Below are positions 12,076 through 25,100 of a DNA stretch of 64,000 nt, piece after piece (within the stretch, counting starts at the first letter, position 1; every line of letters starts with the position of its first letter). Location: assembly GCA_024138025.1 (NCBI GenBank), contig JAMXBD010000396.1, positions 333,501-397,500 on the forward strand. Reading direction: 5' to 3'. The translations under genes and the position numbers were made by a program. This DNA is from Combretum micranthum (Eukaryota; Streptophyta; Magnoliopsida; Myrtales; Combretaceae). The notes under the pieces are model-generated. The model searched no databases. It was not told where the DNA came from and saw only the letters and a program-made list of their open reading frames with translations.

Positions 12076-13500
12076 GGTGGACTATTAGTCGTAATAAATC
12101 TAAATCATATTAAATTTTAATGCTATATAAGTTCTATGATTAATCTTAAGCAAGCGTACCTATCGATTATAGCATAGATTAGTATAGGGATCGTTCCACC
12201 AAGACCTATAAGTACTAATACTCACCCTAAGTCTACTATTCAATTGGTCTAAATAGAATGATAGAAAGAAAAATTAATAACTACTTAAATAATTAACACT
12301 AGAACAAGGAAATTCATTCTTTCAATATATATATATATATATATATCAATACAAAGCATACTCTCGATCTTGATTCATAACTAATCATATTTCCAATTCA
12401 TTATAAGACATTCATTAATGGATTGTTAAGTTCTTTAATTGCAAAAATCCCTAATTTCATCAATCTCTCTTTTGTGATAATTGAATTTTAATCCTATGTG
12501 TCTAGTAAGAATGTTTTTCATCATTAGATGTACACAAAATTGCATTAGATTCCTTAAAAAGAATAAATCTTTATGTAGAAAATTTATGCAATCTATGTCT
12601 AGAATTATATTCAAACTTCTCTATTCATGCTAGATTTATTTCACCATTCAATCCATTGATTTAATCAACAAGAGTCATACAGTGATATAATATGTGTATA
12701 TATTAAACAAAAAAAATATATATAAACACATGAATACATTTAAGAAACATAAACTTCCATTAACAAAATACTTTAATCTCTACATTAGGGTTAGGGTTTC
12801 TTAAAACCTAGGATATAATGATCTATTTTTCCATATAGATATGGTTATAATGAAAAAACAAGGAAAAATAGCTAGAAATCATGATTATAACCCTTAAAAA
12901 TAATGTCTTGTGATCTTGTATAAGCTTTAGTGTATCTCAACTCAAAAGCATGTGTGTTTCTCTCAAGGGTTTGTAAAAGAATCTAGTCCCTTTAAATGGC
13001 GAGTTAAAGACGCTATTTATAAGAAAGGGACCAGTTATCTCTTACACGACCATCTTACACGGTTGTGTAAGATAAAAATTGATGAAATAATGTGAAAGGA
13101 GGGCTGCACGACCCTAAGTACAGCCCTTGCAGGATGGCCGTGTACTTTCAAAATTGCTTTTATTCACTTTCTAGCCTCTACATAAGCATGTTACATGGCT
13201 TGTGTAGCTTTTTATGTACTTTGAAAATGCTTGCTAGTCACTTTTCACTCTCTATACTAGTGTTTTGCACAGCTTGTGCATAAACGGTAATGCATGTTAT
13301 AAATTATACCTTTGCTTATTTCTTCATTAAAATATTTGTTAACTCATCTAAAAGTCTTCATTAAACTCAATATCTTTCTTTATTCCAGACATTAATATTT
13401 TAATCCAAATAAGTCTACTTTTTCTTCAATAATTCACATAAAATCTATATAGTATAATATTAAAATAATGTAAATAATAAAGATCTTTTGATACTTATCA
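12076..13500 (-). mobile_element. probable solo LTR splitting repeat unit 2
   Basis: The inserted sequence interrupts the second 290-bp unit. Read on the minus strand it starts TGATAAGTATCAAAAG at 13500, has a TATA box (TTATAAATAGCG) near 13010-13020 and GC-richer segments with 'GTGTAAGATGGTCGTGTAAG'-like motifs before it. Near its other end it holds a conserved stretch around 12155-12215 (CTATCGATTATAGC, GGGATCGTTCCACC) of a kind often found in plant LTRs. I saw no polyprotein inside. The left border is uncertain by about 20 bases, and the flanks (AAAGC/GAAGT) are only a weak target duplication. Confidence 0.55.
12325..12346. repeat. AT dinucleotide microsatellite
   Basis: An uninterrupted run of AT dinucleotides of roughly 20 bases, located inside the probable solo LTR. 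Confidence 0.85.
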
Positions 13501-13865
13501 GAAGTAACTAGAAAATGGATGAAACATTCTATTTGGTTCATCGGTTTCTAATCATTTTGGCATCTTTTCTTTTTTTTTTTTTTTTTCATTTTCAAACAAT
13601 GTTTGTCAAGAGTAGAGGGCAACTTCCCATCTACCTAGTAATTCTGCTTCCTTTTATTGTTGGAAATTTCTTAATGTCAAATAATTATAACCTTGCGATA
13701 TCATGCTTTTGTTCATCAATTGATTATTTTAATCTGCTTATGCTTTTTAAGAAAGTATGCCAAGTTCCCCGCGCAGCAACCAAAGGATTCTTTGATGAAA
13801 GTGAAGCGACTACGAACTGGGTGCAATATTCTATTTGTTTCGTCAATGTATGATTATTTTGTTTT

Positions 13866-15160
13866 TTTTTTTCTCATTTTAAAATAGCATTTGCCAACAA
13901 ACAAACAGATATAATGAAAAATATATATTTTTACTCATAAGAAAATCAAGCAGACTAAATACATATAAGATTTAGATAAAAATTGCGTACAAATACAAAT
14001 ATAAATGAAAATTAGCAATCCAAACATACCTCAAAGAGAGAAATATATTCAAGTATAGATGTGCACCCCTTACTTACATATGATAATTGTAGATATCGTC
14101 TAAATAGTTTTCTAAAATACTGTTATTTTGACTCGTGATGGTACAAAAATTTGAGATTTAATCACTTTCTCAGGTTAGAGTATTGACCTTATTTGCAAAC
14201 CAAACATCGTACAAGATTTTCCTTTTTTTTTTTTTTTATGTCCAATCCCTTAATATTAATCAAAATAAATGGCAATAGTATCTTGCAAAACATTACTATG
14301 TATCTTTGTTTATAATTTTTTTGGCCCTGTGTCCTTATGATCTGCTTTTTTGCCTCATATGCTGGACCCTTGAGGTTTTAAATACCAATTCATTTTCCTA
14401 TGATTATGTCTTTATGACATTACTAGACGCTGAATTATTAGATGTTATGATTCGTGATAATTGTATATTTCGCCCCGGACTCAGGATTTAGAAGCTTCAA
14501 ATCTCCCCTCTGATTGTAATACCTAAAAAAAGAAATAATAATATTTTTTTTAGTTTTACTTTGTCATTTATATTTATTTATCTCTCTTTTCTTTCCCTTC
14601 CATATTTTAAGTATTATAATCTTGGAATTGGCATTCCTTTTCTTTTTTTAAAATTTTTCCTATATCTTCTTTTTTGTGTTTTTTTTAATTCTTTTTTTTT
14701 TTTTTATGATGTCTTTATTCTTAATATGTCTAAGTAGAATGGGCTATTACGAAAGATATTATTTGAGTTTTTCGGTATTTTTCCAATTTGATCGTTAAAC
14801 TTTAGAGATATTAAATATCATGTCTAATCAGGTTTTATTTATCAAAATTGGCAATTAAAGTTTAAAGTTGTTATACAGCATACTCAATTGATTTTTTTTT
14901 TTTTTTTTTGCCATAATTTTATTGAATTTTTATTATTATTTAAAATTAATTTAATAGTAGTGATCTCTTCCTGTCCACTCTGAGTTGTTACAGTTGATAT
15001 ATTTAATGCATTTAATGGGTGCGGGAAAAAACGGATACGGAATTGCCAGGCAAAAACTCCCATTCAATTTTCCTCTAGTGCCACCCCTTTCTCCCATCCA
15101 TTCTCCTTTATTCGACAGACAGATTCGCATTGCAAATATAGGTTGATTATTTACTTAAGG
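13866..15160. other. AT-rich intergenic DNA
   Basis: No gene seen. It contains several long T runs (near 14223, 14685 and 14892). The 61-codon frame at 14306-14491 has no recognisable features. Confidence 0.4.
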
Positions 15161-15395
15161 TCTGTTTGGATTGTCTATTTTTCATCTGTATCTGTATCTT
15201 TTTTAAAATGATATGTGTAAATATATCCGATTGCATCTAAATTTTATCTATATTTGTTCTATTTGATCTTTTGATGAGAACTGTCAACTTTTTTTTATCT
15301 ATATCTATTATTTGATAAATAATTTGTTAGCAAAAAGTTTGAAAAAGTGTCTGTATCTGCCGGAAAAAAGCCAAAACAAACAGACTCTGTGTATG
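15159..15395. repeat. possible MITE
   Basis: The left end AAGGTCTGTTTGGATTGTC and the right end CAAAACAAACAGACTCTG are imperfect inverted repeats. The interior has the 'CTGTATCTGTATC' and 'TATCTATATCTATT' text seen in other short elements of the window (26671-26863, 60897-61120). No clear target duplication. Confidence 0.4.
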
Positions 15396-15734
15396 TAACA
15401 CTCATTGCTTTTTACTTTTTAGTAATTGTAATTCCATTATAGCTTATTTTTTTATAAAAAGTTACTAAGTCATTTATTGATTGTAATAGCGATTCAATAA
15501 GAAATTCTTATTATAGAAAACATTAAATACTTATTCTTTAATCAAACCTATATTTTCTTCAAAATACCACTATTTAAATAATTAACATATAAAAATCTTA
15601 TTACATCTTTATTTGAAATAATTTCTTGTTTGGACACTAATTGAAATTAATTACTTAAACAAGGTCAAAATAAAAATAATTACCCAAATACAATAGTAAA
15701 ATTACGTGTATAAAATAAGATGTAAGGAAGAAAT

Positions 15735-15930
15735 ATGGTTGTATATATCGCGTTTGTAACAAGCAATATATATAGGACTATATTATGTTTAAAATGAGCA
15801 ATATATATATCACTTCTATGAAGTGCAATATGACCACACATATATCGCGTTTGTAACATGTAATATATATAGGATTATATTGCGTTAAAATGAGCAATAT
15901 ATATATTACTTCTATGAAGTACAATATAGG
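15735..15930. repeat. two tandem 97-bp units
   Basis: The landmark ATATATCGCGTTTGTAAC occurs at about 15744 and again 97 bases later, followed in both units by CAATATATATAGGA-type text, AAATGAGCAATATATATAT and ACTTCTATGAAGT. The last motif is itself a perfect palindrome (ACTTC-TAT-GAAGT-like), so each unit can form a small hairpin. No coding sense. Confidence 0.85.
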
Positions 15931-18900
15931 TACGGTACTAAAACTTATATATCAATTTACACTCACGATTCGTGTATGAAATTTCTTATCCTTTTTCACA
16001 TATACATTTTTGCTACGACATATTAGTAATTAATCTCGTACAACTTATATATTGATAATTTTTTACGTAGTAATAGCAAACGTATATTATTCCCACTCTA
16101 TTCCATTCCTCGTAATATTACAACTGGGCTTTGAATTTGGTATAGAAAATATAAATCAGAACAAGACCTACTGCACGAATGCCATCCCAGAGATAATTAT
16201 TATATAGGTTCAGAGTATTGTGAAGTCAATACGAAAAACCTTGTAAATACGAAAGCCATGCATTAAAATCTTAACTAGGACATTGGATCCTATGGTTTTT
16301 CAAGTTGTGTTTGATTTGTCAACATCTTCTTCATTTGACATCAGTTTGGTGTTTATCTGAGTATAGTATTTATCAAAAAGAAAAAAAAAAAAAACAGATA
16401 GAAATAGATAAAAACTTAATTACTGACTTATGGATTATAGGGATAAGATACTGATTAAATACAGATACCGACTAAGTACATGTCGAGTATTGATAAACTA
16501 TAAACAATTTAAATAAACCCGAAAACAGCACGACTTTATATATTGGCATTTCAACGAACTCTTAATTTTTTATGCAGATTTCATGGCTTTATCGACATTA
16601 ACAAGTGGGTGTGTGTTTGTTTATTGATCAGATGTACCATGTTATTTTACTGCTATGAAATTTTAAGCCTTCTGATTTTTCTTTCCCAACCTATACCTCG
16701 GAATCTCTCTCTTTTTTTTAGTTATAAGATTAACCTTTTTTTTTTTTCCCAAATGTTGTTTTAAGTTGATATCTCCTTTCAATAAATTATTTATCGTTAT
16801 ATGTAATATATATCGAAAAGAAAGTGAATATAAAACACCTACGAAATACCTCTTCATATGTAGAGCATAAATTAATGGAGACATGGATAAAAACAGGGTG
16901 AAATTGAAGATAGCCGTCTTGCAATAAAATGTCTAGAGTAGAGTAGATTAAAAAGTATTAAGTATTAACCTTAGAGGTTAATTTTTTTTTTTTTTTGCCC
17001 AAGTTAGAGGATAACTTTATTTAAGATATTAATATTTTAGCTAGTTAAATATATGAATAAATATTTTGTAAAATGAATTAATAGTGATAATCATTGAGAA
17101 AAATTAAAAATATATATATATATATATTTAATAAAAGACAATCCAATCATTAATGTCTTAGATAAATTTATGAAACATTAAATATATCATTTGAATTACT
17201 TTACTTAGCGTTAGATTTATAATTGATATCTTAAACAAAATTACTAGTAGCACTTATAGTGGATGCAAAAACCAGTGGAACTTCCGGAGATTAAAACCGT
17301 AGACTAATTAATGCTTGTACCTAACCGAGCCAACCATATCTAGAAGATTATCATAGTTGCACTTGTCCCTTGGAGGTCCTTCTAAATTCTAACTTGAAGT
17401 ATGCACCAAAAGCTCAAGGGTATATTCTACAGAAAAATAAAATAAAATAAATAAAATGTTATATTAAAATCGAGAATTAGAATATCAATGTATTCTGTGT
17501 TTATAAATATAATGGCCATGTATATTCTGTAAGCAATAGAAGCTACAATAATAGTAGTAGACTAGTAGTATGTGCAGCAAAGTCATATAAGAAAGTTATT
17601 TGAAACAATTTTATAGAGATATATGTCTAATACTTCTCGATAAATAATAATTATTGTATGAAAAAATGTTGTATTTTTTTTTTCAAACAATCATTTAGCT
17701 AATCATCCGAAACACTTCCTTTGTTAAAATGAATATAGTTACAACATTTCATTTGTGATTTGACAAACAACATTGAAAGGTACCTACATTTTTACAAAAT
17801 CCATTCGATTCAATCACGAAAAGATAAACCTAGAAATCCCAACACCAAAGAAAAGGAAAATTAGAAAACTAAACAATACTTGATTGTTAAGTGGCTTAAT
17901 TATGAGCATATTTTTCTTATTTATAGTGGAATGAAATAATCATTTTTATCATTAAACATGTGATTAGGGCATCTTGAAGAATGCTCTTGTGATAGAGTGG
18001 AATAATTTGATAAACAAAATTTGTATCGATAGTTCCTTGATTAAAATTGTTTGATTTTATATAAAGAAAATAATATGTCCATTTAAGTTTTCCAAGCAAA
18101 GTTTGCATCATTTGAGTACGTATATTTTTCATTGATATTTGATTAATAGATATGGAAAAAACTTAAAAAATAATTATCTTTTTAGTCTTGAAAAAATCAA
18201 TTCCCAATTTTTTATCTATATAGCAATCTGTATTATAAATATAAAAATGGGTTTGTAGAAAGGAATAATTCATTTCTATTCATATGAGTGAACAAAATAA
18301 GCCAATATATATAAGTTTTTTTACTATTCTGCATGGTTATGCAACTCTCCTAACATTGTATTAGTTGGGAAAAATAAAAATGCTATCAAATATTCATATA
18401 ACCTGTTATATTCTAAATATATATTTTCTACAAGAAGACAAATGGATTAAATGCATCAAGGTAGTAAATCAGCAGTAGATTTTTGTTGTTTCAGATTCCC
18501 CATCTCAAATGTAATTTTATGAATTTTTATGCACATATTTGATGTGGTGGAGCACATTCTATTATTGATTATTAATTTCTTATCAAATGCTTGAATATTA
18601 CTGTAAAAAAAAGCTCTAATTAAAAATTTCGAAAGCAAATATTATCCATGTAACCCTAATAAATTATATTAATCCAAGCACTTTTAAGGAATCTGATATA
18701 CCTAACACCAAAACACCCAACCAAATGAGCTTGAACAAGCATAATGTTTGTGGCAATAATCAAACAATTTCTTTAGTGTAAGCATCCCATTTTCCACGAC
18801 AAAGAAAGACCATTTAGACTTTTAGTCTATGGCCGGTTTCATCAAACTTTGCCACACAACAAGGTAGTTGGAACAACACCACCTTATTAATATTACTTAG

Positions 18901-19184
18901 AGAAAAATTTTCCCAACTGAATTTGCTAGTTCCCACTTCCCACTTCCAACTCACGACTTTGTCAGTAATTAATAAAACAACTGGAAGTCCAAACTTGTCA
19001 TTAACACAACCCCCAACTCCCCACATTTAAAACCAGCCTTCCCACCGCCACTCTGTCTTCCTCCCGGTCACCACTCCAAACATCTCCTCCCCACACATTA
19101 CGGGTGTGTCGTCGTCCATATAACCCTTTTTTCCGAGATTCAACCTCAAGGAAGCTCGTTCTCGACCGCATATGCTTGTGCATA
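15931..19184. other. intergenic region upstream of the GPAT gene
   Basis: Mostly AT-rich with no recognised gene. 16340-16510 carries text like the short MITE family (CAGATAGAAATAGATAAAAAC, GATACTGATTAAATACAGATACC). An AT microsatellite lies near 17110. From about 18780 the composition turns C-rich and less AT-biased (18930-19180), as expected for the proximal promoter and 5' leader of the following gene. I could not assign a TATA box with confidence. Confidence 0.4.
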
Positions 19185-22100
19185 ATGTCGGGGCACAAAT
19201 CAAAGCACAACTTCCCTTCAATCACCAAATGCGAGGGCTCTAGCTACGGTTCCATAGCAGCGGATTTGGATGGCACCCTTTTGGTTCGAGAAGTTCGTTC
19301 CCTTATTTATGCTCGTTGCTATTGAGGCTGGTAGCTTACTACGTGGGCTTGTGCTTCTTCTATCTCTTCCCATTGTCATCATCTCTTACCTCTTTATATC
19401 CGAAGCCATCGGTATTCAAATCCTCATCTTCATCTCATTTGCTGGCCTCAAGATCCGTGACATTGAGCTCGCCTCTCGTGCTGTTTTACCTAGGTATGAA
19501 ATTTAATTAAATTCCCAGAGTTTTGATGAAAGATTGATGAGTTTCATCTAAACTATTTGCATTTAAATTATATTGTCATTTTTCCTCAATTGACTAAGGT
19601 AAGTTAAAGATTTATAAACTAAAGTTTATGTTCTTGGGGAGAATGGGCAACTAAATGTTTTTATTTTAAGGAAATCAGTGGGAGTCTTACCACTTTTTAC
19701 ATTTGAAGTTGACATGAAATATCATACTAATTTTAATGCTTTCAAAAGTAATTACTCCAGCTAAATGTGTCTATTTATTGCAACCCTAGCAGGACCGTCC
19801 AGTCCATCCTCTGCTTGCTCAAATTTCTATTGTATATGGCATAATAGATAGTTTTATTAACTAAAATATTGGGTAAGTTTATTCTTGTTAATGATTAATT
19901 ATTATTAGTTTATTTATTTATTATTTTTTGTTTTGGGGTTAGGTTTTATGCAGCTGATGTTAGGTCGGAGAGTTATGAAGTGTTTGACAAATGCAAAAGG
20001 AAGGTGGTGGTGACAGCGAACCCTACCATAATGGTGGAACCATTCGTGAAGGACTTCCTTGGTGGGGATAAGGTTTTAGGCACGGAAATAGAAGTGAACC
20101 CAAAAACCAAGAAGGCCACTGGATTTGTGAAGAAACCTGGGGTTTTGGTTGGTAAATGGAAGAGGATTGCCATCTTGAATGAGTTTGGTGATGAATCGCC
20201 TGATCTTGGCATTGGAGATCGTGAATCTGACCACGATTTCATGGCTATTTGCAAGGTATGTCATTATCGTAGTTCAATTCGCAACTTTATTATTGCCTAA
20301 AAAAGTATTCCATCGTATTAAATCATGAGAATCATAAATTTTAAAATCATATATCTAAACTTGTAAATCTATTGAAAATATATACCTAAATAATTTTACA
20401 TGAATGCCAGTGTTCATTTCTCGGCACTTTTGAACTCTTGCACTGTTTTCAGCTAGCTTCTTAAAATAGGAAATCAAGGGAAATCATAGAAAAAAAATGA
20501 TAGAAAATGGAAATTAAGAAAAATGAAAATAAATAGAATGTTTATTTTATATTTGGTAAATGATGAAGGAATGAAAGAAAAAAAAAAAGAAGAAAAATAG
20601 AGTCATAATTGATAAAATTATATTTATATTATCTTATAAAATATTAGTTAAGGAAGTAAATAAGAATATTTAAGTCATTTTCATCACTTTTCTTGATTTC
20701 TCTTCTTCATTCCATTCTTGGAGGAAAATATAGGCATCCCATTTTTCTTTGATTTCTTTTTAAATTACTTTATTTCTCCCACTAAACATATCCGAATACG
20801 CATATTTTATCCAATTTCTCTTCATTTCTTTTCATTTCCCATATTTGGAGCATTCCAAACACAGCATTAAAGAGTAGGTGGGTTTTTGGTACGGTAGGAT
20901 AGCCAGATAGATGTTGCTGTAATGTGTAGTCGACAACGTATAAGCGGATGGCTTGAGGTTTTCGTAATGAAATTGAAGTTGTTTTAGGTTCTTAATTTTG
21001 GTAGCTAGGTTAATTACGAGTAACCTTTTTCTCATGACATCTTTTGATATATATTTTCACTAACAATATTAAATTAGGGGGTCTTAGCCTATTGTTTTTT
21101 TTTTTTTTTCTCCATAATAAGGCATCTTGTCATAAAAATCACCTAGAGGGTGATTAATCTAAACTAGGCTCCAATCAACTTGCATCATCATCATCATCAT
21201 CATCATGTTGGTGTCTTTAATTTTATGTATTAATTTATGCCGAACATATATGGTCCCATCAGGGGACTATATCGGTTATATCAAAATTAAATTGATTAAA
21301 ACAATAAGTATAAAAGATTTAAAAGATTCATCATAATTAAAAAAGATCTAAACCGTTTATTAATATAATAGGACTGGTCTTAGTAACTATTAGGAGACCT
21401 AACTTATGATAAAGGAAAATGCTCCCATTAGAGCAAACAAATTGTGTCAAGATAACGATAAGCTAGGTCTATGGACCTAGGATTTTGTTTGATACTATAA
21501 TTTGGCTGAAATAATGAAATCCTTAGTCTATTAATATAATTGTGCCTTTGCGCGGAATATTCATTTAGAATGGCTCATGGAATACAGAAAAGTTATTATT
21601 GCCTAAAAAAGTATTCCATCGTATTAAATCATGCAGAATCAAATTTTAAAATCATATATCTAAACTTGTGAATCTATTGAAAATATATACCTAAATAATT
21701 TTACATGAATGCCAGTGTTCATTTCTCGGCACTTTTGAACTCTTGCACTGTATTCAGCTAGCTTCTTAAAATAGGAAATCAAGGGAAATCATAGAAAAAA
21801 ATGATAGAAAATGGAAATTAAGAAAAATGAAAATAAATAGAATGTTTATTTTATATTTGGTAAATGATGAAGGAAGTGAAAGAAAAAAAATAGAGTCAGT
21901 AATTGATAAAATTATATTTATATTATCTTATAAAATATTAGTTAAGGAAGTAAATAAGAATATTTAAGTCATTTTCATCACTTTTTCTTGATTTCTCTTG
22001 CCTTCGTTCCATTCTTGGAGGAAAATATAGGCATCCCATTTTTCTTTGATTTCCTTTTTAAATTACTTTATTTCTCACCCACTAAACATATCCGAATACG

Positions 22101-25100
22101 CATATTTTATCCAATTTCTCTTCATTTCTTTTCATTTCCCATATTTGGAGCATTCCAAACACAGCATTAAAGAGTGGGTGGGTTTTTGGTACGGTAGGAT
22201 AGCCAGATAGATGTTGCTGTAATGTGTAGTCGACAACGTATAAGCGGATTGGCTTGAGGTTTTCGTAATGAAATTGAAGTTGTTTTAGGTTCTTAATTTT
22301 GGTAGCTAGGTTAATTACGAGTAACCTTTTTCTCATGACATCTTTTGATATATATTTTCACTAACAATATTAAATTAGGGGGTCTTAGCCTATTGTTTTT
22401 TTTTTTTTTTTCTCCATAATAAGGCATCTTGTCATAAAAATCACCTAGAGGGTGATTAATCTAAACTATGGCTCCAATCAACTTGCATCATCATCATCAT
22501 CATCATCATGTTGGTGTCTTTAATTTTATGTATTAATTTATGCCTGAACATATATGGTCCCATCAGGGGACTATATCGGTATTAATATCAAAATTAAATT
22601 GATTAAAACAATAAGTATAAAAGATTTAAAAGATTCAATCATAATTAAAAAAGATCTAAACCGTTTATTAATATAATAGGACTGGTCTTAGTAACTATTA
22701 GGAGACCTAACTTATGATAAAGGAAAATGCTCCCATTAGAGCAAACAAACTTTTGTCAATGATAACGATAAGCTAGGTCTATGGACCTAGGATTTTGTTT
22801 TGATACTATAATTTGGCTGAAATAATGAAATCCTTAGTCTATTAATATAATTGTGCCTTTGCGGAATATTCATTTAGAATGGCTCATGGAATACACAAAA
22901 GTTATTATTGCATCATTAATATCTTCGAATACGGATAAGGTAAGGTAGATGCTTCATACCTAGTCCCACAATATTAATTATACACCACAACACTCCAGCT
23001 GTCGCCTGAAAAATTAGTTGGCCTACTTTATAAAAATAATGGAACCATAGTCCACATTGAATTTAAGTGTCCATATGTGCAGTAAATACATCACATGATA
23101 CCAATTAATGCTGTGGTTGTACCCATATACACATAACCTACATATTCACATCTCATCAAGCAAAATAATAGCAGACGCTGGATCCGTATTATGGGTATTA
23201 AAATTTAATAAATAATTAAGATATAATTGGTTGAAAAACATGGGATAAGCTATCCTTTAATTACTGATTTATGTTCTAAGGAAAATGGCATACGATCTTA
23301 ACTATACTCCACACATGTGATCAAATGCATGCTTTATGGACATGACTTTAACTTTTGTGTTTGTACGATTATCTTTAACCTGTAAACTGTATTACTGCAA
23401 CTTGGACTTATTGGAGAGAGTTTGAATTGGTTTGGTTTGGTTTAAAAATTTTCTCAATCTAAAAGAAATTGGCTCGATTAGTTAAATCAGAACTGTAAAA
23501 AAAAATTATCATTGATAAGATCTTGGATCTAAAGTCCTGAGAGTAAAGAGAAGGAAAAGTTTCATCTAATAAGCAAGATTTATATATATATATATATATA
23601 ATGTAAGAGAGAAAACTCAAGGAAAATTTGATATGTCATTTTCCAAAATTCGAAGTTGGAAAATATAAGTAAAAGACCATATTATATTATATATAATAGA
23701 CAGATAGATAGATTAATTTTAGGGGAAATTATAAATAATCCTCGTAAACTTTGACTTAAGTTAAACTTTCAAATGTTGTAAATAGTCTCCTGAATCATTG
23801 GTTTGATTTGGAATTATCAAGAAAGAAAATACAATTACAGCATAATTTGGTTCAATCAATGATCTGACACAGTTTTATGCCAATTCCTACACTGATTTTT
23901 GTTCCTTGAATTGCAACTCAAGATTTACTTAAAAAAAAAAAAAGAAAAAAAATTGGTGGTTATTTCAAGTTTATGTGTACTTCCAATAAGTTTTAAGGAA
24001 TGAGTACCCAAACAAGATAGCCAAACTAGTGGATGAAAAAATTGTGCGTTAAATTTAGTATTTGTGCTTGATTTGACCAAACAACAAAACAACAAAAGCA
24101 CAAAATATATTACAACACTGAGGTTGAATGGATCGACGAGGAAACTTGATTCATAAAATTGAATTCTAGACATCAAATCTTTATGCTTGAAGTTAGCATG
24201 ATTTCTTGGTGTGATGACATATAAGCAGTTACACTTGCTAAATAATTAATTTTGTATTAGCAAGTTATTCAATTAATAAGAACCCTATTTGAATTGTTTT
24301 GATATGATTAGTGCCTACTTAGTGTTTTTTTTTTTTTTTGGGTGTACCACTAGCCACTTACTGCCATTTGGTCAATGAGTAATTTAGCAATTTTTTCTAT
24401 GTGCCACTGATCACATGCTTTCATTTACTTGAGTAGTTATAATATTGTGATATTTTGTATATTTTAATCATGAAACTCTAAAGTAGTGATAGATTTGAAA
24501 TTAAACAAGTTCATGCTAATTTAGTCTAAATTTGATATAACCAGGAAGGCTACATGGTACATCCAAGCAAATCAGCAACCCCGGTTCCACTAGCCCGACT
24601 AAAGAACCGGATCATCTTCCACGATGGACGGTTAGTCCAACGGCCGACCCCACTCCATGCGCTCTTGACCTATCTCTGGCTGCCATTTGGCTTCATCCTG
24701 TGTCTCATCCGTGTCTACTTCAATCTCCCTTTGCCGGAGAGGATCGTACGCTACACGTACGAGATACTTGGCATCAGGCTCAAAATCAAAGGCAATCCAC
24801 CACCCCCACCTTCACGTGGATCCCCAGGGAACCTCTACGTTTGCAATCATCGTACGGCACTCGACCCCATCGTGATCGCAATCGCGCTTAGACGTAAAGT
24901 GTCGTGTGTTACTTACAGTGTAAGTAAACTCTCTAGATTCCTATCCCCAATCCCAGCCGTTGCTTTGACACGTGATCGTGAGGCTGACGCTGCACGCATC
25001 AAATCGTTATTGGAAAAAGGGGATCTAGTAGTTTGCCCAGAAGGCACCACGTGTCGGGAGCCCTTTTTGCTGCGATTCAGTGCTTTGTTTGCAGAGTTAA

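Larger units (their letters stand above)
11560..13865 (+). repeat. tandem ~290-bp repeat, three units, second unit interrupted
   Basis: Unit 1 runs 11560-11849, unit 2 begins at 11850, and unit 3 begins near 13607. Landmarks repeat in the same order: CAAGACTAAAGGGCA, the ATGTCAAATA stretch, GCAACCAAAGGATTCTTTGA, then CTAGAAAATGGATG and TAATCATTTTGGCATC. Unit 2 stops at about 12075 inside the 'AAAGC-ACTAG' landmark and resumes at 13501 with GAAGTAACTAGAAAATGGA; the 1.4 kb between is an insertion. The units have diverged by many substitutions. Confidence 0.85.
20256..24544 (+). other. GPAT intron 2, expanded to 4.3 kb
   Basis: It begins GTATGT after the Lys codon of 'MAICK' and ends AACCAG before 'EGYMV'. 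The joined text 'CKEGYMV' is the normal family sequence. The intron is large for a eudicot and contains a near-identical 1.3-kb tandem duplication (20287-22901), an AT microsatellite near 23581-23600 and no recognised gene. Short frames in it are accidental. Confidence 0.9.

Noticed and set aside
19104..19184. An earlier GPAT start at 19104
   Set aside because: That position is GTG, not ATG. The first in-frame ATG is 19185 and gives a normal-length N terminus before DLDGT.
18814..19228. Minus-strand frames upstream of and over GPAT exon 1
   Set aside because: They overlap each other, have no recognisable features and lie on the complement of the GPAT leader and exon 1.
20832..22336. Frames of 67 and 84 codons in GPAT intron 2 that look alike
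   Set aside because: They are the same accidental frame present twice because of the tandem duplication.
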